A stretch of DNA of 64,000 nt from Adiantum capillus-veneris (lineage: Eukaryota; Streptophyta; Polypodiopsida; Polypodiales; Pteridaceae). Position numbers and translations under genes: made by a program. Shown here piece by piece: positions 44,782 through 57,147 of the stretch. Under the pieces are notes generated by a model. It saw only the letters and a program-made list of their open reading frames with translations. It made no database searches and was not told the DNA's origin. The number at the start of each line of letters is the position of its first letter. Positions within the stretch are counted from its first letter, which is position 1. Where the stretch lies: assembly GCA_014529385.2 (NCBI GenBank), contig CM043955.1:153348640-153412639 (forward strand), written 5' to 3'.

Positions 44782-46520
44782 ATTTCGACTTCCATGACCA
44801 CCGTCCTGCTGTCTTAATCAATCAACACACTTTGTGGGATCTAGGTTAGCGCGCAGTTCGGCACCATAACCCGGATTTCGGTTCATCCCGCATCGCCAGT
44901 TCGGGTTTGTCCATCCGATGAAGCTATATAGTGGTTCTCCAAGGAGCCTGGGGTCTAAAAGTTTAACTGTGTAGCGGGCAACAAGCTGTTTTTTGACCAT
45001 AAATCATAGCTCATGCATCAGGTGTCACCAAAGAGATAAAATGTTCTAAATGATGTGTTTTATATCTGATATAAAGGCTTTAGGCTGATTCATAACGGTT
45101 TGTGAGTTATGACCAAAACAGTGTTCCTACCACTTCTATTACGTGAAATGAAAAGCGCTTTCTATGCACGCACGTGATCACAAACACATTGTGTGCATAA
45201 ACCAGCGTGTTAAACATGATGAAATAATCATGGGAAAACTTCATACGCACTCAACAAGTCCATACATGCACTTGTATTGAAAAAACCACCGAGAGTGTAT
45301 CTACTAAAAAAAAGAGACATAGAGAGAGAAAGATGATGGCTATGGAGTTTCGAGATTGTCACCGTGCTTTAGAATTGATTAGGGGTTGTGAAAGGCTTCT
45401 TGCTTTGCCACGAGAGAGCAGTGATTGGAGCTACATAGAGGTTTACACCACGAGAGCCTTCAGAGAGTGTGTACACCATGAAACGAGAGAGGACATAGTA
45501 AGCAAGTAGAGAGAGAGAGTATTCTTCTTCTTCTTCCTGTAAACGAGAGAAAAGAGCTTATGGAGATGGTGATGAAGAGTTTTCACCTCTCCTTATAACA
45601 TGTATGTATTGCCTTGCGGTAGTAGACGCAACTCAAGCCACTAAAAACTGGCCAGGGTGATGCCCAAGCCAGCTACTAGCACCCCTTCTTCTGCTAGGAG
45701 TAGCTCCAATCTTTTGGGCACTTTACTAGGAACATGACATAACTTTTGACAGTCAATTCTCCCACTTAACATTCAATTTTTATAGTGAAACTGATTAATT
45801 GAAGAGTATCCCAGCAGTTAATGAAACCGTGACTACACCATGCCGTTTTGTAATGCCCCGACATAATTATGACTTCCACATACTACCCCAACGTATTTAC
45901 GGTACTGCTTTTTATAAAAATAATTCGCGTAAAAATTTTGTATAATCCCTTTTTTCTTCGAGTGGTCGTTTTTAAATCCGACGGAACCTAAACATAATAT
46001 TTTTATGTTTAGATCATTCTAAAAAGCATGTTGATTTTTAAAAACGCCAAAAAGCATGAAAAGCTAAAAAATAGCGTAAAAATAATGATTAAAAAAATTT
46101 CTTAAAATTGAACAATTGGTTCCCCTTGTCTACTGGAGTAAGAAAGCAGACTCGTTTTTCACTAAAAGACACTTTAAATCATGGAAAGCTAAAAATAGCG
46201 CGAAAAACGCTCGAAAAGTAGATTTTTACAAAATTAAAGCATAGCTTCCCCGGAACTCGTACGTTAAGGATCCGGCCCTACTTTTTGCAAAAAACACCTA
46301 GAAAACATAAAAAGCATGAAAAAACTAAAAATAATGGTTTTTCTCAAGATTGAACCAAACGTCTATATGACCTATTGAAACATGAATATGAATTTTTTTT
46401 TTACTTTAGAACCTTACAATACTGTCAAACAAGCACCTTAAATCAAAATCTTGACAAAACGTTCATTGGAACCTATTTTTCTTATTTTTAAAAGAGACCC
46501 AAATTTTTGGGGATCTTACA
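43126..46520 (-). repeat. Probable 3' LTR of the degraded chromovirus (left edge unknown)
   Basis: The right edge is supported: the minus strand reads GTGTGGGAGGA then TGTAAGATCCCC at 46520, a polypurine tract followed by an LTR start, directly after a chromodomain. A TATA-like TTATAAGG on the minus strand near 45593 and GA-rich sequence downstream fit U3/R. The second LTR is not found, so how much of this 3.4 kb is LTR is unknown. A GC-rich patch lies at about 44590-44900. No gene is recognised. Confidence 0.4.
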
Positions 46521-47740
46521 TCCTCCCACACTTGAAAAGTTCGAGGTGTCCTTACCTCAACATGAATTCTGGGTAATTTAGTCTCGTTACAATTATCACG
46601 TTCCTAAGTGGCATCTGCCTTAGGATATGTCAACCATTTAACAAGGTGTTCAATAATGGTCCGATTATGTAGAGGCTTAGTTGTACTTTGAAATATTGCT
46701 TCTAAGTATACTTCAAAAGTTCCATCGGTAGATGTAGATAGTAGAGAATCATTAAGAATTTGATGTGGATCAGGTATCTACTTTTTGAGTAACCTGATGT
46801 CAAAAACATCATGTACTTTTATGTGTTGTGGTAACAAGAGTCTATGAGCTTGATCATTAATCTTCTCTGTGATAACAAAAGGTCCACAGTATCTAGCACT
46901 GAGCTTCTTACATTTATCCATTGATAAAGAGCTACGTTTGGATTTTACTCTTAAAATTACCATATCTCCTTCTTCAAAGAGTCTAGTCGATCGTTTAAGG
47001 TCAGCATAGCTTTTCTGCCTATCTTGAGCAGTTTTAATATCTTATCGTATAAGATCGGTCTATAGTTTCATTTCATCCAACATTTCTTTGGATGCTTGAA
47101 CTTGTATGAGAGGGTCTGTCCATTTGAGTAGTGCAAGATACTCTTGTTCATACAATTCTTGAAAAGGAGACATCCCAATTGAGTGTTGGAATGAGGAATT
47201 ATACACAAATTCAACCAAATATAAATATCTGGTCCATTTTCCCTGCTCATGCATACAATAATCTCTTAACATGTCTTCAATGATTTGATTGGTCCTTTCT
47301 GTCTACCCATCAGTTTGAGGGTGATAAGCAGTACTAAAGGTCAGCTAGGTTCTTGTAGCTGAGAATAAAGCTTTCCAAAAATTTGACGTGAACTTCTTAT
47401 CGCGATAAAAAATTATCCATCGAGGTAAGCCATGATACATGAAGACTTGAGCTATATCCTTAGCTGTAAATGTTGTCTTGACTGGAAACAAATTGGTCAA
47501 TTTTGTAAGCATATCAAAAACCAAAAAAATACAGTCATATCCCAGAGATGTAGGAAGTCCTGTAATAAAATCCATGGATATGCATTCCCATTTCATTTGT
47601 AGTGCATCAATAGATTGAAGCCTACAAGGGTATCGAGCTCGTTCAGCTTTCATACATTGACATGTTAAGCATATTGTAACATAGTTCAACACATCACGCT
47701 TTAATCTTGGCCAAAAGAAACTCTTCCTTATAGTAGAGTA
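46521..47740 (-). pseudogene. Degraded chromovirus integrase and chromodomain
   Basis: Fragments mainly in one frame: C-terminal part of the HHCC finger (CLTCQCMKAERAR), core with MDFITGLPTSLG, HGLPRWIIFYRDKKF and a lost third motif, then WTRYLYLVEFVYNSS, the RYCGPFVITEKI domain, and a chromodomain near 46600-46700 (PLHNRTIIEHLVKW, then a stop where Trp is expected). Stops at 47343 and near 47040, 46780 and 46610, among others, show strong decay. Confidence 0.8.
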
Positions 47741-48808
47741 AGTCTTAATGTATCATCGATGTCCTGCTATAGGTATATCATGACCTTCCTATAGTATCTC
47801 AAGCTTGATTTCTCCTTAATTTGGGATACAAAGTTGGTTACTGAAGTAAGGATCATTGTCTTCAAATTGGAAGCCTTTGCTTTTCCTTTCTTGCTTCTCT
47901 GTGCAATTATTTAAGTTCATCAAGTATTGGATTTTCATATAATATGGATCTTGAGATATTCCTTCTCAAATACGTTCAATTAAGGAGGTAGTAGAGGTTT
48001 TGATAGCTGCTACAATGCTCTTTCCACTTAAGGCCTCGACCACAAGGTTTTCCTTCCCAAGTTTATATTAGATTCCAAAATAATATTCACATAATAACTC
48101 CATCCATCTTTCTGCCTCATATTAAGGTCATGTTGGTGTGTAGATCTACTTCAAGATTTTATGATTGGAATGTAGTTCAAATCTCCTATGTCACCATACT
48201 TTAGGAGCATGCACAACGGTCAATAATTCCAAGTCATGTGTAGGATAATTCAACTCATGTGTACGTAACTTACAATATTCATAAGCTCTTGATTTTCCTT
48301 CTTGAGATAGAACAACATTGACTGCTTGTTCGCTTGCATTAGTGAGCACAGTAAATGTCTTTGAGAATTTCAGAGGCTATAATATTGGCGCATTCACCAA
48401 AGCTTCTTTGCGTTTCTTGAAATCAACTTGAGCACGTTCATTTCAAGTAAACACTTTAGCCTTCTTAAGCATATTAGTAAATGGAGATGCAATCTTTGCC
48501 TTCAATAAATGTACGATACCATCTTGTTAAACCAAGAAAGCCACGTCTTCTTTTACTGATTTTGGAATAGGCTAAGCTACAACAGCTTCAATCTTACTTG
48601 GATTAGTAGAAACACCATCCTTGGATACAATAAATCCCAAATAATCCACCTTGTCAGTGAAGAAGGTGCATTTAATGCACTTAGCATAAAGTTGATTGTG
48701 ACGAAGAAGTTCAAGTACCCTTCGTACATGCTATTCATGTTCTTCTATGTTTCTTGAGTAAACTAGGATATCATCAAAGAAGACAAGAACAAAATCATCA
48801 AGATGCTC
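47741..48808 (-). pseudogene. Degraded RT thumb/RNase H region
   Basis: Lies between the RT palm (48809) and the integrase finger. The minus strand keeps scattered matches to the RNase H and connection regions (for example the GFLGLTRYR-like block near 48520-48560 and HLLKAK) but no long frame. Confidence 0.5.
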
Positions 48809-49403
48809 TCAAAACTCATCAATCATGAGACGATTAAAAGTTGCAGGAGCATTTGTAAGTCTAAATGGAATAATTGTAAATTCATAATGTCTAAAACAAG
48901 TGTTGAATCCTGCCTTTGGTATGTCCTTCTCCTTGATTTGGATTTGGTAATAACCTAACTTAATTAAGATCAATTTTTGTGAAGATAGAAGCTCCATGTA
49001 ATAGATCAAGTAAATCATTAATCCTCGGTATTGCATACTTATTCTTGACCATTACCTGATTCAATTCACGATAATCAAGATAAAGACGTAAAGTACCATC
49101 CTTCTTCCGATTAAAGAGAACAGGAGTACTCCATGGAGAAACACTAGGTCAAATGAAGCCTTGTTCAAGAAGTTGAGCTAGTTTCTCCTTGAGTTCTTCA
49201 GATTCAGGTACCGACATTTTGTATGGCCTACATGCAACTAGTTGACCTCCTGGAATAAGCTTTATTGCATTATCAACATCACGATTAGGTGGTAATTGTG
49301 AAATTTTTTCGGTTAGCCATTTGGGTTCAGGTGAGTCTAACTTCTTCTCCTTAGGGTTAAGCTTTACTACGTAAATCCTTTCATTCTTCCTATGACTCTT
49401 CAT
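48809..49403 (-). pseudogene. Degraded chromovirus reverse transcriptase
   Basis: Two frames. 49403-49149 covers the linker and start of RT (NAIKLIPGGQLVACRPYKMSVPESEELKEKL). 49036-48809 covers [20 protein letters not shown] and [12 protein letters not shown]. The YVDD region lies in decayed sequence just after. Most of protease and the Gag zinc knuckle are missing between 49403 and 49477. Confidence 0.8.
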
Positions 49404-49476
49404 AAGTTTGGTAAATTTAACTAGTCTTCGTTTAGGCTTTTCCCGTTTCCTAACAACTGTAACCCTGGAGGGTCAA

Positions 49477-49893
49477 TTAATGTTGATAGTATGATTCCAG
49501 AACTCTCACTCCTTGGGTACAATCAAGAAACTCATTCATACGGTCTAAATGATAAACTTTGTTATGATAGTTCTTCTTGAGTTGGGTCTTAAGGTAATCC
49601 CAAGTTGCTGCATTATGATCAACATTGTTTTCTGTGTAACGCTTGTCTATTTTTTCTAATTTGAACTTAAGAGTAATAGATTTTTTTTCTGAATACGAAT
49701 GAGCCAAATCAAAGTAGTCATCCATGCGCTCAATCCAATCTTTAAGAACTTTGTCTATATCTTTGCCTTCCTCGCTCAAGTTTTCAGGTTGAGACTTGCG
49801 AAGCATAGCATCGATGCTTCTATTGATGATAGTGTGTTGAGGAAAAATACGTGCATTTGCGTTAGTAGCTGCTGCATTTTCTCTAGTAGGCAT
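49477..49893 (-). pseudogene. Chromovirus Gag fragment
   Basis: 138 open codons starting MPTRENAAATNANARIF. The capsid-like stretch (IERMDDYFDLAHSYSEKKSITLKFKLEK...AATWDYLKTQLKKNY) fits the Gag of the gypsy element lying downstream on the same strand. Truncated before the zinc knuckle. Confidence 0.6.
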
Positions 49894-51749
49894 GGTAACT
49901 TACTGCAGCATATCAACCAAGGTCACTCTTAGTATAATATTCTAGTCCGTTCGAAGTCCTTTAAGGATAAAATAGACGGTTGAGAATAAGATAAGAGAGA
50001 GAGAGAGAGAGAGAGTAAGAGAAAGAATAATAAATATTTTAAACCAATTTTTGCATCACAAAAACTTTGGGGTTTCAAAAATCTACAAATTTTCTTGAAA
50101 GTTTCTAATAAATACTAATAGCTTTGACATAATGCACCCGGTAGTAGCCATTGTGACATCCTTTCACCAATGGAGCATAGCTATCCCATTCTTTGAGTAT
50201 ATTGGAGGGGTGATACCAATAATCCTTTTTGATCTTTGGTTGAAAGAGTCTTCATTATTGTGTGAATCATACCACTGTTGAGTAACTGATTAGTTAGTTA
50301 CATGTACTCCCATTTCACTATGAACTATTGCCTTTTTGTAACCAAAGTAATCGTCAAAGTAAGCAGAGTCTTTTGGAAACACGTCGATGTGTTCCATCCA
50401 TCAAAGCTATGTATATTAACACAATCTGCAAGGCACTGGGGTCTGCTTACAGGCATTGTATAAAATTCCTACATGGTCAGGATTGTGGATTATGGACTTT
50501 CCAAACAAATCAAAGAACAACTTCCAAGGTACAGGAGTAAATGAATGTTGTTCATTGGTCTGGCATTGACGACCTCATACATTAAATATGACAACGTTGA
50601 AACATCCCGTAGACATTACTAAGGGAAGTATGCTCTTAGCTTTTCATGTTTCCTTTGTTGGTCTCTGAGTGAGTTCATAAACATTTATGTATAATATTCT
50701 GTTAGTGACGATGATCTCCTTTCCCAACTTGGATTGGATCCATTCGATACTACCAACGAGCAAGGGTTTATGTTCAAGTGGTCTAAACTCGGGGTTTCTT
50801 GTAGCGTAATGGTATCAAACTTGGAATGTATTTGGCACAATACAATCTGTAAAAATTTGGGTTTGAAGTAGTGCATGGAGTTTCACATTTCGACTTTGGT
50901 GGTGAAAGGTGATCCTTTGCAACAAGTAGCTACTAGGCCAGTGGGACGTAAAATAGGATTCTTTGAAGGATTGGTTTTTTCCATTAAAAAGTTACTTTTT
51001 TTTTTGAAGAGGTTCAATTCAAGCATATCAAAAGAGAACAAAACTAAGAAGCATAGCAACTTGCAAGCAATAGAGTGTAGGTGCATGTTACAAGTTTGTG
51101 GCCCCAACCATTTTTGTAGATCATGAAATTGTGAAGGAGATATAAGAGTTTTCAAGTTTGGGATGGTGTCCTAGAAGGCTTGTCCAAGCTACAAAAGAGG
51201 AGGGTTAGTGCAAAGGATCTGATGGTTTATGGACGAGACGAAGTGTTGTGAAGGGCAAGGATTTCAGTAACGTGAACAAAAATATGCAAACATGTTAATA
51301 ACATTGTGTGGTCACTTTTTAAAACACGTGATCACGTTGAATATTAATGTGACCTTCCTATTAATTTGCAAAAATCGAGCAAATCGATAGTCCATCTAGG
51401 TTTTTCCATCTTGGCAGGCTCTCTGTGGATTTTTTCATATCCCAATGAGCTATTGGGAAAAAATAATAGCTCAATAGGCCTTGATGGGTTATCAAGTCAT
51501 CATTCATAAACTGAAATGTGATCACATAAAGTGTAATTATGTCAATATAGAAATAACACATTGTAATCACAAAAAAACTTCATATGATTATTAAATCCCA
51601 AGTGAAGATGCTTTACAAGGAAGAAATTGGCCTCGTGCTGCAAAAGTGTCATGAAGAGAGTGGGCATCAGGTCAAGACCAAGTTTTGTTTCAAATATTAA
51701 GAGAGGGTTTTTGGTGGCCTTCAATGGTACCGGGTGTGCAATACCATTG
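49894..51749. other. Non-coding stretch
   Basis: No recognisable gene. A (GA)n run lies at 50002-50020. Short frames (for example 50875-51126 and its antisense partner) have no domain. Confidence 0.5.
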
Positions 51750-52080
51750 ATCCACTCCCAAAGTCAATGTGTGGGAAGAAGTATATTGTGGTAGCTATTG
51801 ACTACCTTACTAGGTGGGTGGAGACAAAGGTAATTATGGAGGTAAATGCTCATGTTGTGGCTCAAATTTTTTTTTTATAACATATGTTGTCATTTTGGAG
51901 TACCATGGGTGCTTCTTTATGATAGAGGACAATGATTTTTAAGCAAGATTATGCGTATTGGTCACGAAGATGGGCATTCAACATCAATTATATTTGCCCT
52001 ATCATCCTTAATGCAATAGTCTAGTGGAGAGTGCAAATGGGCAAGTCATCAAAGTACGATGTATGTTTACAAGAAAGAGG
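51750..52080 (+). pseudogene. Gypsy integrase core scrap
   Basis: The plus strand encodes the start of a gypsy integrase core: KKYIVVAIDYLTRWVET (first Asp), a shifted CHFGVPWVLLYDRGQ (second Asp), then ATGGGCAAG-type decay where the Glu motif should be. Frameshifts and stops are frequent. The style resembles the Tat integrase at 40951. Confidence 0.65.
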
Positions 52081-52380
52081 TAGAGTGGGAGGTGAACCTT
52101 GAGAAGTGATTATGAGACACATCACTTCTTACAAAGTGGCTACCATTTTCACTCCGTTTGAAGTTGGTATACGATAAGGAAGTAGTATTTCCAGTGCATA
52201 CATAGCTAGGAGCTTTGAAGGGAGTGTGGCGAGTTGATGTCACACAATAGGGAATTTTACAAGATTGGATTGTCAATCTTGAGGCTTCGTAATCCAAGCG
52301 TAGGGATCCTTCTTTGCATGGCACTTTGCATATCTACATCCATGAGTAAGTGTGCATAATTTAACTAAGTCACAATGGTG

Positions 52381-52497
52381 ACATTCCCTCCCATTTAAAA
52401 TAAAACCCTTGTTTCTAAATAAAAATCTGCCGTTTGTCAAAAAATTCTTGGAGGAGGTGAGGGTATTGTTAGCAGTGGCTAACACACACTACACCGA
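52381..52497. repeat. 117-bp direct repeat, copy 1
   Basis: Matches 52551-52667 with about four substitutions; copies start 170 bases apart. Confidence 0.93.
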
Positions 52498-52550
52498 TTA
52501 TGTAGTACCAAGCTAGAGATGTGCTATGGATCACACAATATGTCCTATTC

Positions 52551-52667
52551 ACATTCCCTTTCATTTAAAATAAAACCCTTGTTTCTAAATAAAAATCTGC
52601 CGTTTGTCAAAAAATTCTTGGAGGAGGTGAGGCTATTGTTAGCAGTGGCTAACACACGCTACACCGA
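52551..52667. repeat. 117-bp direct repeat, copy 2
   Basis: Second copy, ending shortly before the copia leader. It may be the remaining right end of the missing 5' LTR or an independent tandem duplication. Confidence 0.93.
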
Positions 52668-52680
52668 GACAGGTTGATAT

Positions 52681-52694
52681 TGGTTCAGAGGACA
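52681..52694 (+). other. Possible degraded primer-binding site
   Basis: TGGTTCAGAGGACA resembles the initiator tRNA-Met PBS TGGTATCAGAGC imperfectly and sits about 75 bases before the copia Gag start. Confidence 0.3.
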
Positions 52695-52755
52695 GTTTAC
52701 AGGGGAAACTCTGCCGAATTTTTCCCAGGAAAGTAAACTACTGTGAAGCGTAGTT

Positions 52756-55700
52756 ATGGCTGGATCACAAGACACTGCTCTTTACAATATCAAGAAGCTG
52801 GATGGAACCAATTTCCCATTGTGGAAGAAGTAGATTTGACACGTGTTGGTACAAAAGAAGCAGATAAAACCTATAAAGCTCAAGGGGATAAAACCAAAAG
52901 ATATCGATGAAGATGAATGGAGCGAAATGGATGAATTGGCACTTTCTACCATTATGCTGACTTTGGCAGAAAGAATTTACTTCAATGTAGCAGACGAGAT
53001 GTCAGCTTATCAAGCATGGACAAAGCTGAGTGATCTTTATGAGAAACAGAGTGCAGCTTCACAGGTATACTGGCTTAAGAAGCTTGTTGACTTGAAGATG
53101 AAAGAAGGGACCCCTATGTCGAATCATCTGAATGAATTCAACACCATCTACAGTCAGTTGTCAGCTCAAGGTGTCAAGTTTGATGAACCTGTTAGAGCTA
53201 TGTTCCTGTTGATCACATTGTCGGAAAGTTGGGATACTTTTCGCATAGCTTTGAGTAATTCTGCACCTCCAAATGGTTTGACCATAGCAGGTGTAGAAAG
53301 CAGTCTTCTTACTGAAGAAACCAACAGAAAGACAATGGACAAAGGCAAAGGAACAGCCTTAGTTGTCAGGGAAAGGACCAAAGAAAAGGACAAAGGTGGA
53401 AAGAGGAATTAGTCTCGTAGCAAGTCCCGCAGTGCTAAAGGCAAGAGTGACATAGAATGCTACCATTGTGGCAAGAAGGGTCACATGAAAAGAGACTGCA
53501 GAGAATGGAAAGCAGAAAAAGGAGAACAGAAAGCAGAAGACCATGGTGAGAAGAACAAGTCCTCAGTGAAGATTCAAGAAATAAATGTGACAAACACTGT
53601 TGCAGAGGATGACAGTCTAGTGTCAGGAGATATCTACTTCCTGAAAAATACAATGGACTCAGCTCTTCTTACAGCGTCTCATGGAAATGCACCGAGTGAC
53701 TAGATTATAGACTCAGGGGCATCACTTCATGTGTCTCCAAACAAGGAGTGGTTTACCTCTTATGTGACCACTAAAGATCATGTTCGGCTAGGCAATGGGC
53801 AGACATGTGAGATCTTAGGTGTTGGAGATGTTCAATTGAAGTTTCAGAATGGCTCTTCTTTCACGCTGAAGAATGTGAGACGTGTTTCCGCAATTACAAA
53901 GAGCTTGATCAGCACAGGTTTACTTGATGATGCTGGCTACGTCACCACTTTTGGACAAAACATGTGGAAGATATCCAAGGGTTCTATGACAATAGCACAT
54001 GGAGTAAAGTCTGGAGGACTTTACATGATTTATGTATCAAATGTCTCTAAAAATGTAATCAATGTAACCGAGCAGCCGAATGTTTCTTTGTGGCATAGCC
54101 GGTTAGGACATATGTCCAAGAAGGGAATGGAAATCTTGTCTCGTTCTGGTTATTTGCCTGGCTTGTTATTTAATGATTTTGAATTATGTGAACATTGTCT
54201 GTATGGTAAGCAAACACAGCAGCCACATAAGCATAGAAGCAGTAGAAGAGATACACAGTTGGCACTTGTTCATAGTGATTTGTGTGGACCTATGCGTAAC
54301 CTATCTCTAGGGGGATCTTCTTACTTTATGACATTTATAGATGATCACTCGAGGAAAGTATGGGTTCACTTTATCAAGCACAAGGATGAAGCGTTTAGTG
54401 TTTTCAAAACGTTTGTGACACTTGTGGAGAATTAGAGTGGCAAGAAGCTTAAATGATTACGCACTGACAATGGTGGAGAGTATGTTTCAAAGGCTTTTCA
54501 GGACTTTTGTGAGTCAAAAGGTATAAAACGTGAACTTACTGCTCCTTACAATCCTCCTCAAAATGGTGTTGCTGAGAGGATGAATAGGACCATACAAGAG
54601 AAGGTCAGAAGTATGTTTTCTAATGCACAACTGCCAAATGGGTTTTGGGCTGAAGCTGTATCAATAGCTGTTCATCTTATAAATAGATCTCCTAGCAAGG
54701 TTTTGTAGAAGGATTCAGTGGCAGAGATGGTATGGTCAGGCAAAATGCCCTCATACAAGCATCTCAGAATCTTTGGCTGTGAGGCATATACTCATGTTCT
54801 AAAGGAATTTAGGAACAAACTTGAGCCAAAGAGTAGAAAGTGCATCTTTCTAGGCTATGGTAATTCTGGTGAGATGGGGTACAGACTTTGGGATCCTGAA
54901 TCCAGAAAGGTTATCCGTAGCAATGATGTTCACTTTAATGAAGCCAAATATCATTCTAAACCAGAGAGGGTTGAGGAGATTAGAAGAGTTGTCTTCCAAG
55001 AAGATGGACCTGCACGTGCAAGAAAAAATGTCAGGGCTCAAGAGGAGCAAGGACAGGATAGAGTGGAACCACAGGTTGTGGCTGAGCCTGAGCCACCTAT
55101 TGTGCGTAGATCTGGACGTATCACGCGACCTCCTGATAGGTTTGTTCCATCTATGAACTATGTCATGTTGACTGATTGCAATGAGCCTTCATGTTACAAG
55201 GAAACAGTGCAAATGAAGGAATCCGGGAATTGGAAATTGGCCATGCACTTAGAGATGACAGCTCTGCATAAAAACTAGAAATGGAAGCTAGTTAAATTAC
55301 CACAGGGCAAAAAGGCTCTACCTTGTAAATGGGTTTACAGGTATAAGATCACCGCTCATGATAGTCAGCCAAAGTACAAAGCAAGGCTTGTTGCCAAGGG
55401 CTTTAAGCAAGAACAAGGCATTGACTTTGATGAAGTCTTCTCTCCTGTGGTCAAGATGACTACATTGAGATGCTTTCTTGCATTGGTTGCCATATTAGAT
55501 TTGGTGTTGCACGAAATGGATGTCAAGACAGCGTTCTTGCATGGTGATTTAGATGTGGAAATTTACATGCAGCAGCCAGAAGGGTTTGTTGAGAAAGGCA
55601 AGGAAGATTTGGTATGCCAGTTGTTAAAGAGTCTTTATGGCTTAAAACAATCACCGAGGGCATGGTACCATAAGTTCCACAAGTTTATGCTTTCTCAAGG

Positions 55701-56727
55701 CTACAAACGTAGTGAGTTCGATCACTGTCTATATACAAAGAAGGCTAAGGATGGAAGTTGGTTGATCCTTATTTTGTATGTGGATGACATGTTGATTGTT
55801 GGCAAGCACTTGGAAGAAATTTCATCTTTGAAGTCAAAGATGGCAAAATCATTTGACATGAAAGACATGGGTGAGGCAAGTCATATACTTGGTATGCGCA
55901 TTGAGAGAGACAGATCAAAGAAGTTGATTTGGTTATCTCAAACAGAGTATATTGACAAGGTTTTGCAACGTTTCAATATGGAGAAGGGAAAGGCATTGAG
56001 TGTTCCATTGCCACCATATGTGAAACTTAGCAAACAAGATTGTCCTGTGTCTGAGGAAGAACAGGCTGAAATGGATAAGATTCCATATGCGTCTGCAGTG
56101 GGTAGTTTGATGTATGCAATGATTGCTACTCGCCTAGACATTGCATTTGCAGTGGGAGTAGTAAGTCGATACATGTCAAACCCGGGCAAGAAACATTGGG
56201 AGGAAGTGAAAGGAATATTGAGATACCTGAAAGCTACAAAGAGTATGCGCATATGCTATGGGAGTCAGGAGCTATGTGTCAAGGGTTTTACAAACTCAGA
56301 TTATGCAAGTGACTTAGACAACCGAAGGTCTACGTCAGGGTATGTTTTTACATTGGCTGGTGGAGCAGTATCATGGCGTTCTAGATTACAAGATTGTGTT
56401 ACTCAGTCTACTACAGAGGCTGAATATGTTGCAGCATCAGAGGCATGCAAAGAATCAATTTGTCTTAATCGACTAGTAATAGATTTGGGAATCAAAAAAG
56501 AGATTCCTGTGTTATATTGTGATAGTCAAAGTGCTATACAATTGGCTCGCAATCCAGTTTATCACTCAAAAACAAATCATGTGGATGTGAAGTATCATTT
56601 CATCAGGGAAATGCTCGCGGATAAGTAACTTCAGCTTGTCAAAGTTCACACCACAGAAAATCCTGCCGATCTACTTACAAAAGGACTTCCCTCAGAGAGC
56701 TTTGCGCATTTTTGCAAGCAGTTATAG
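52756..56727 (+). pseudogene. Complete Ty1/copia gag-pol, nine stops, no frameshift
   Basis: Full copia polyprotein in one frame from ATG 52756 (MAGSQDTALYNIKKLDG) to TAG 56727, about 1,323 codons. Order: Gag, zinc knuckle CYHCGKKGHMKRDC (53458-53500), protease DSGA at 53710, pre-integrase LWHSRLGHMSK (54091), integrase with LVHSDLCGP, TDNGGEY and NGVAERMNR (Glu kept), RT with DVKTAFLHGDL and LYVDDM (55780), RNase H with STTEAEYVA and NHVDVKYHFIRE. Stops lie at 52831, 52837, 53410, 53701, 54433, 54454, 54706, 55276 and 56626. Each fits one C-to-T (CAA/CAG/CGA) or G-to-A (TGG to TAG) change. Catalytic motifs are otherwise well kept. Confidence 0.95.
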
Positions 56728-56813
56728 GTGTAGGGTAGTACATCACTTCTCTACATCTCTTGTATATTAGCTTGTATAGTAGCTTCTCTCACACTTAAAG
56801 TACCACATTGGAC

Positions 56814-56827
56814 TTTAAGTGGGAGGT
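56814..56827 (+). other. Polypurine tract of copia element
   Basis: TTTAAGTGGGAGGT leads directly into the LTR start TGTTGGGGTATA; the same tract is found at 24091-24103. Confidence 0.85.
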
Positions 56828-57140
56828 TGTTGGGGTATAAAGCCCAATGTGGTCGCCCAGGTAAGTGGGCGGGTCGCCACGTATGTACACATATTCTTTT
56901 GTTAAAACCTAATAAGAACTCACTATGCTCTACACATTACAGTAGAGCGAGTTCACCATATCGTCGTGCTCTTCTTCTTGCACTCTATCTCGTGTCGCAC
57001 TTCCGCTCGTACTCCTTCAGTTGCATTTCTTCATCTCTCTCTGCCAAGTAGAATCTAACTCATTTAAGTCCATCCACTTAACAAGAAATTCTCTTGTGAG
57101 GTTTCTTCTTGTTTCTTTTTGACAAGCATTTAGAATCTTC
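56828..57140 (+). repeat. 3' LTR of copia element (right edge uncertain)
   Basis: Starts TGTTGGGGTATAAAGCCC after the polypurine tract. No clear matching 5' LTR is present upstream of 52756, so the right edge is estimated from where the next element's integrase begins. Confidence 0.6.
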
Positions 57141-57147
57141 TTTCGAA

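Noticed and set aside
50875-51155. Overlapping sense and antisense frames of 83 and 90 codons
   Set aside because: Mirror frames in AT-rich DNA without domain or codon evidence.
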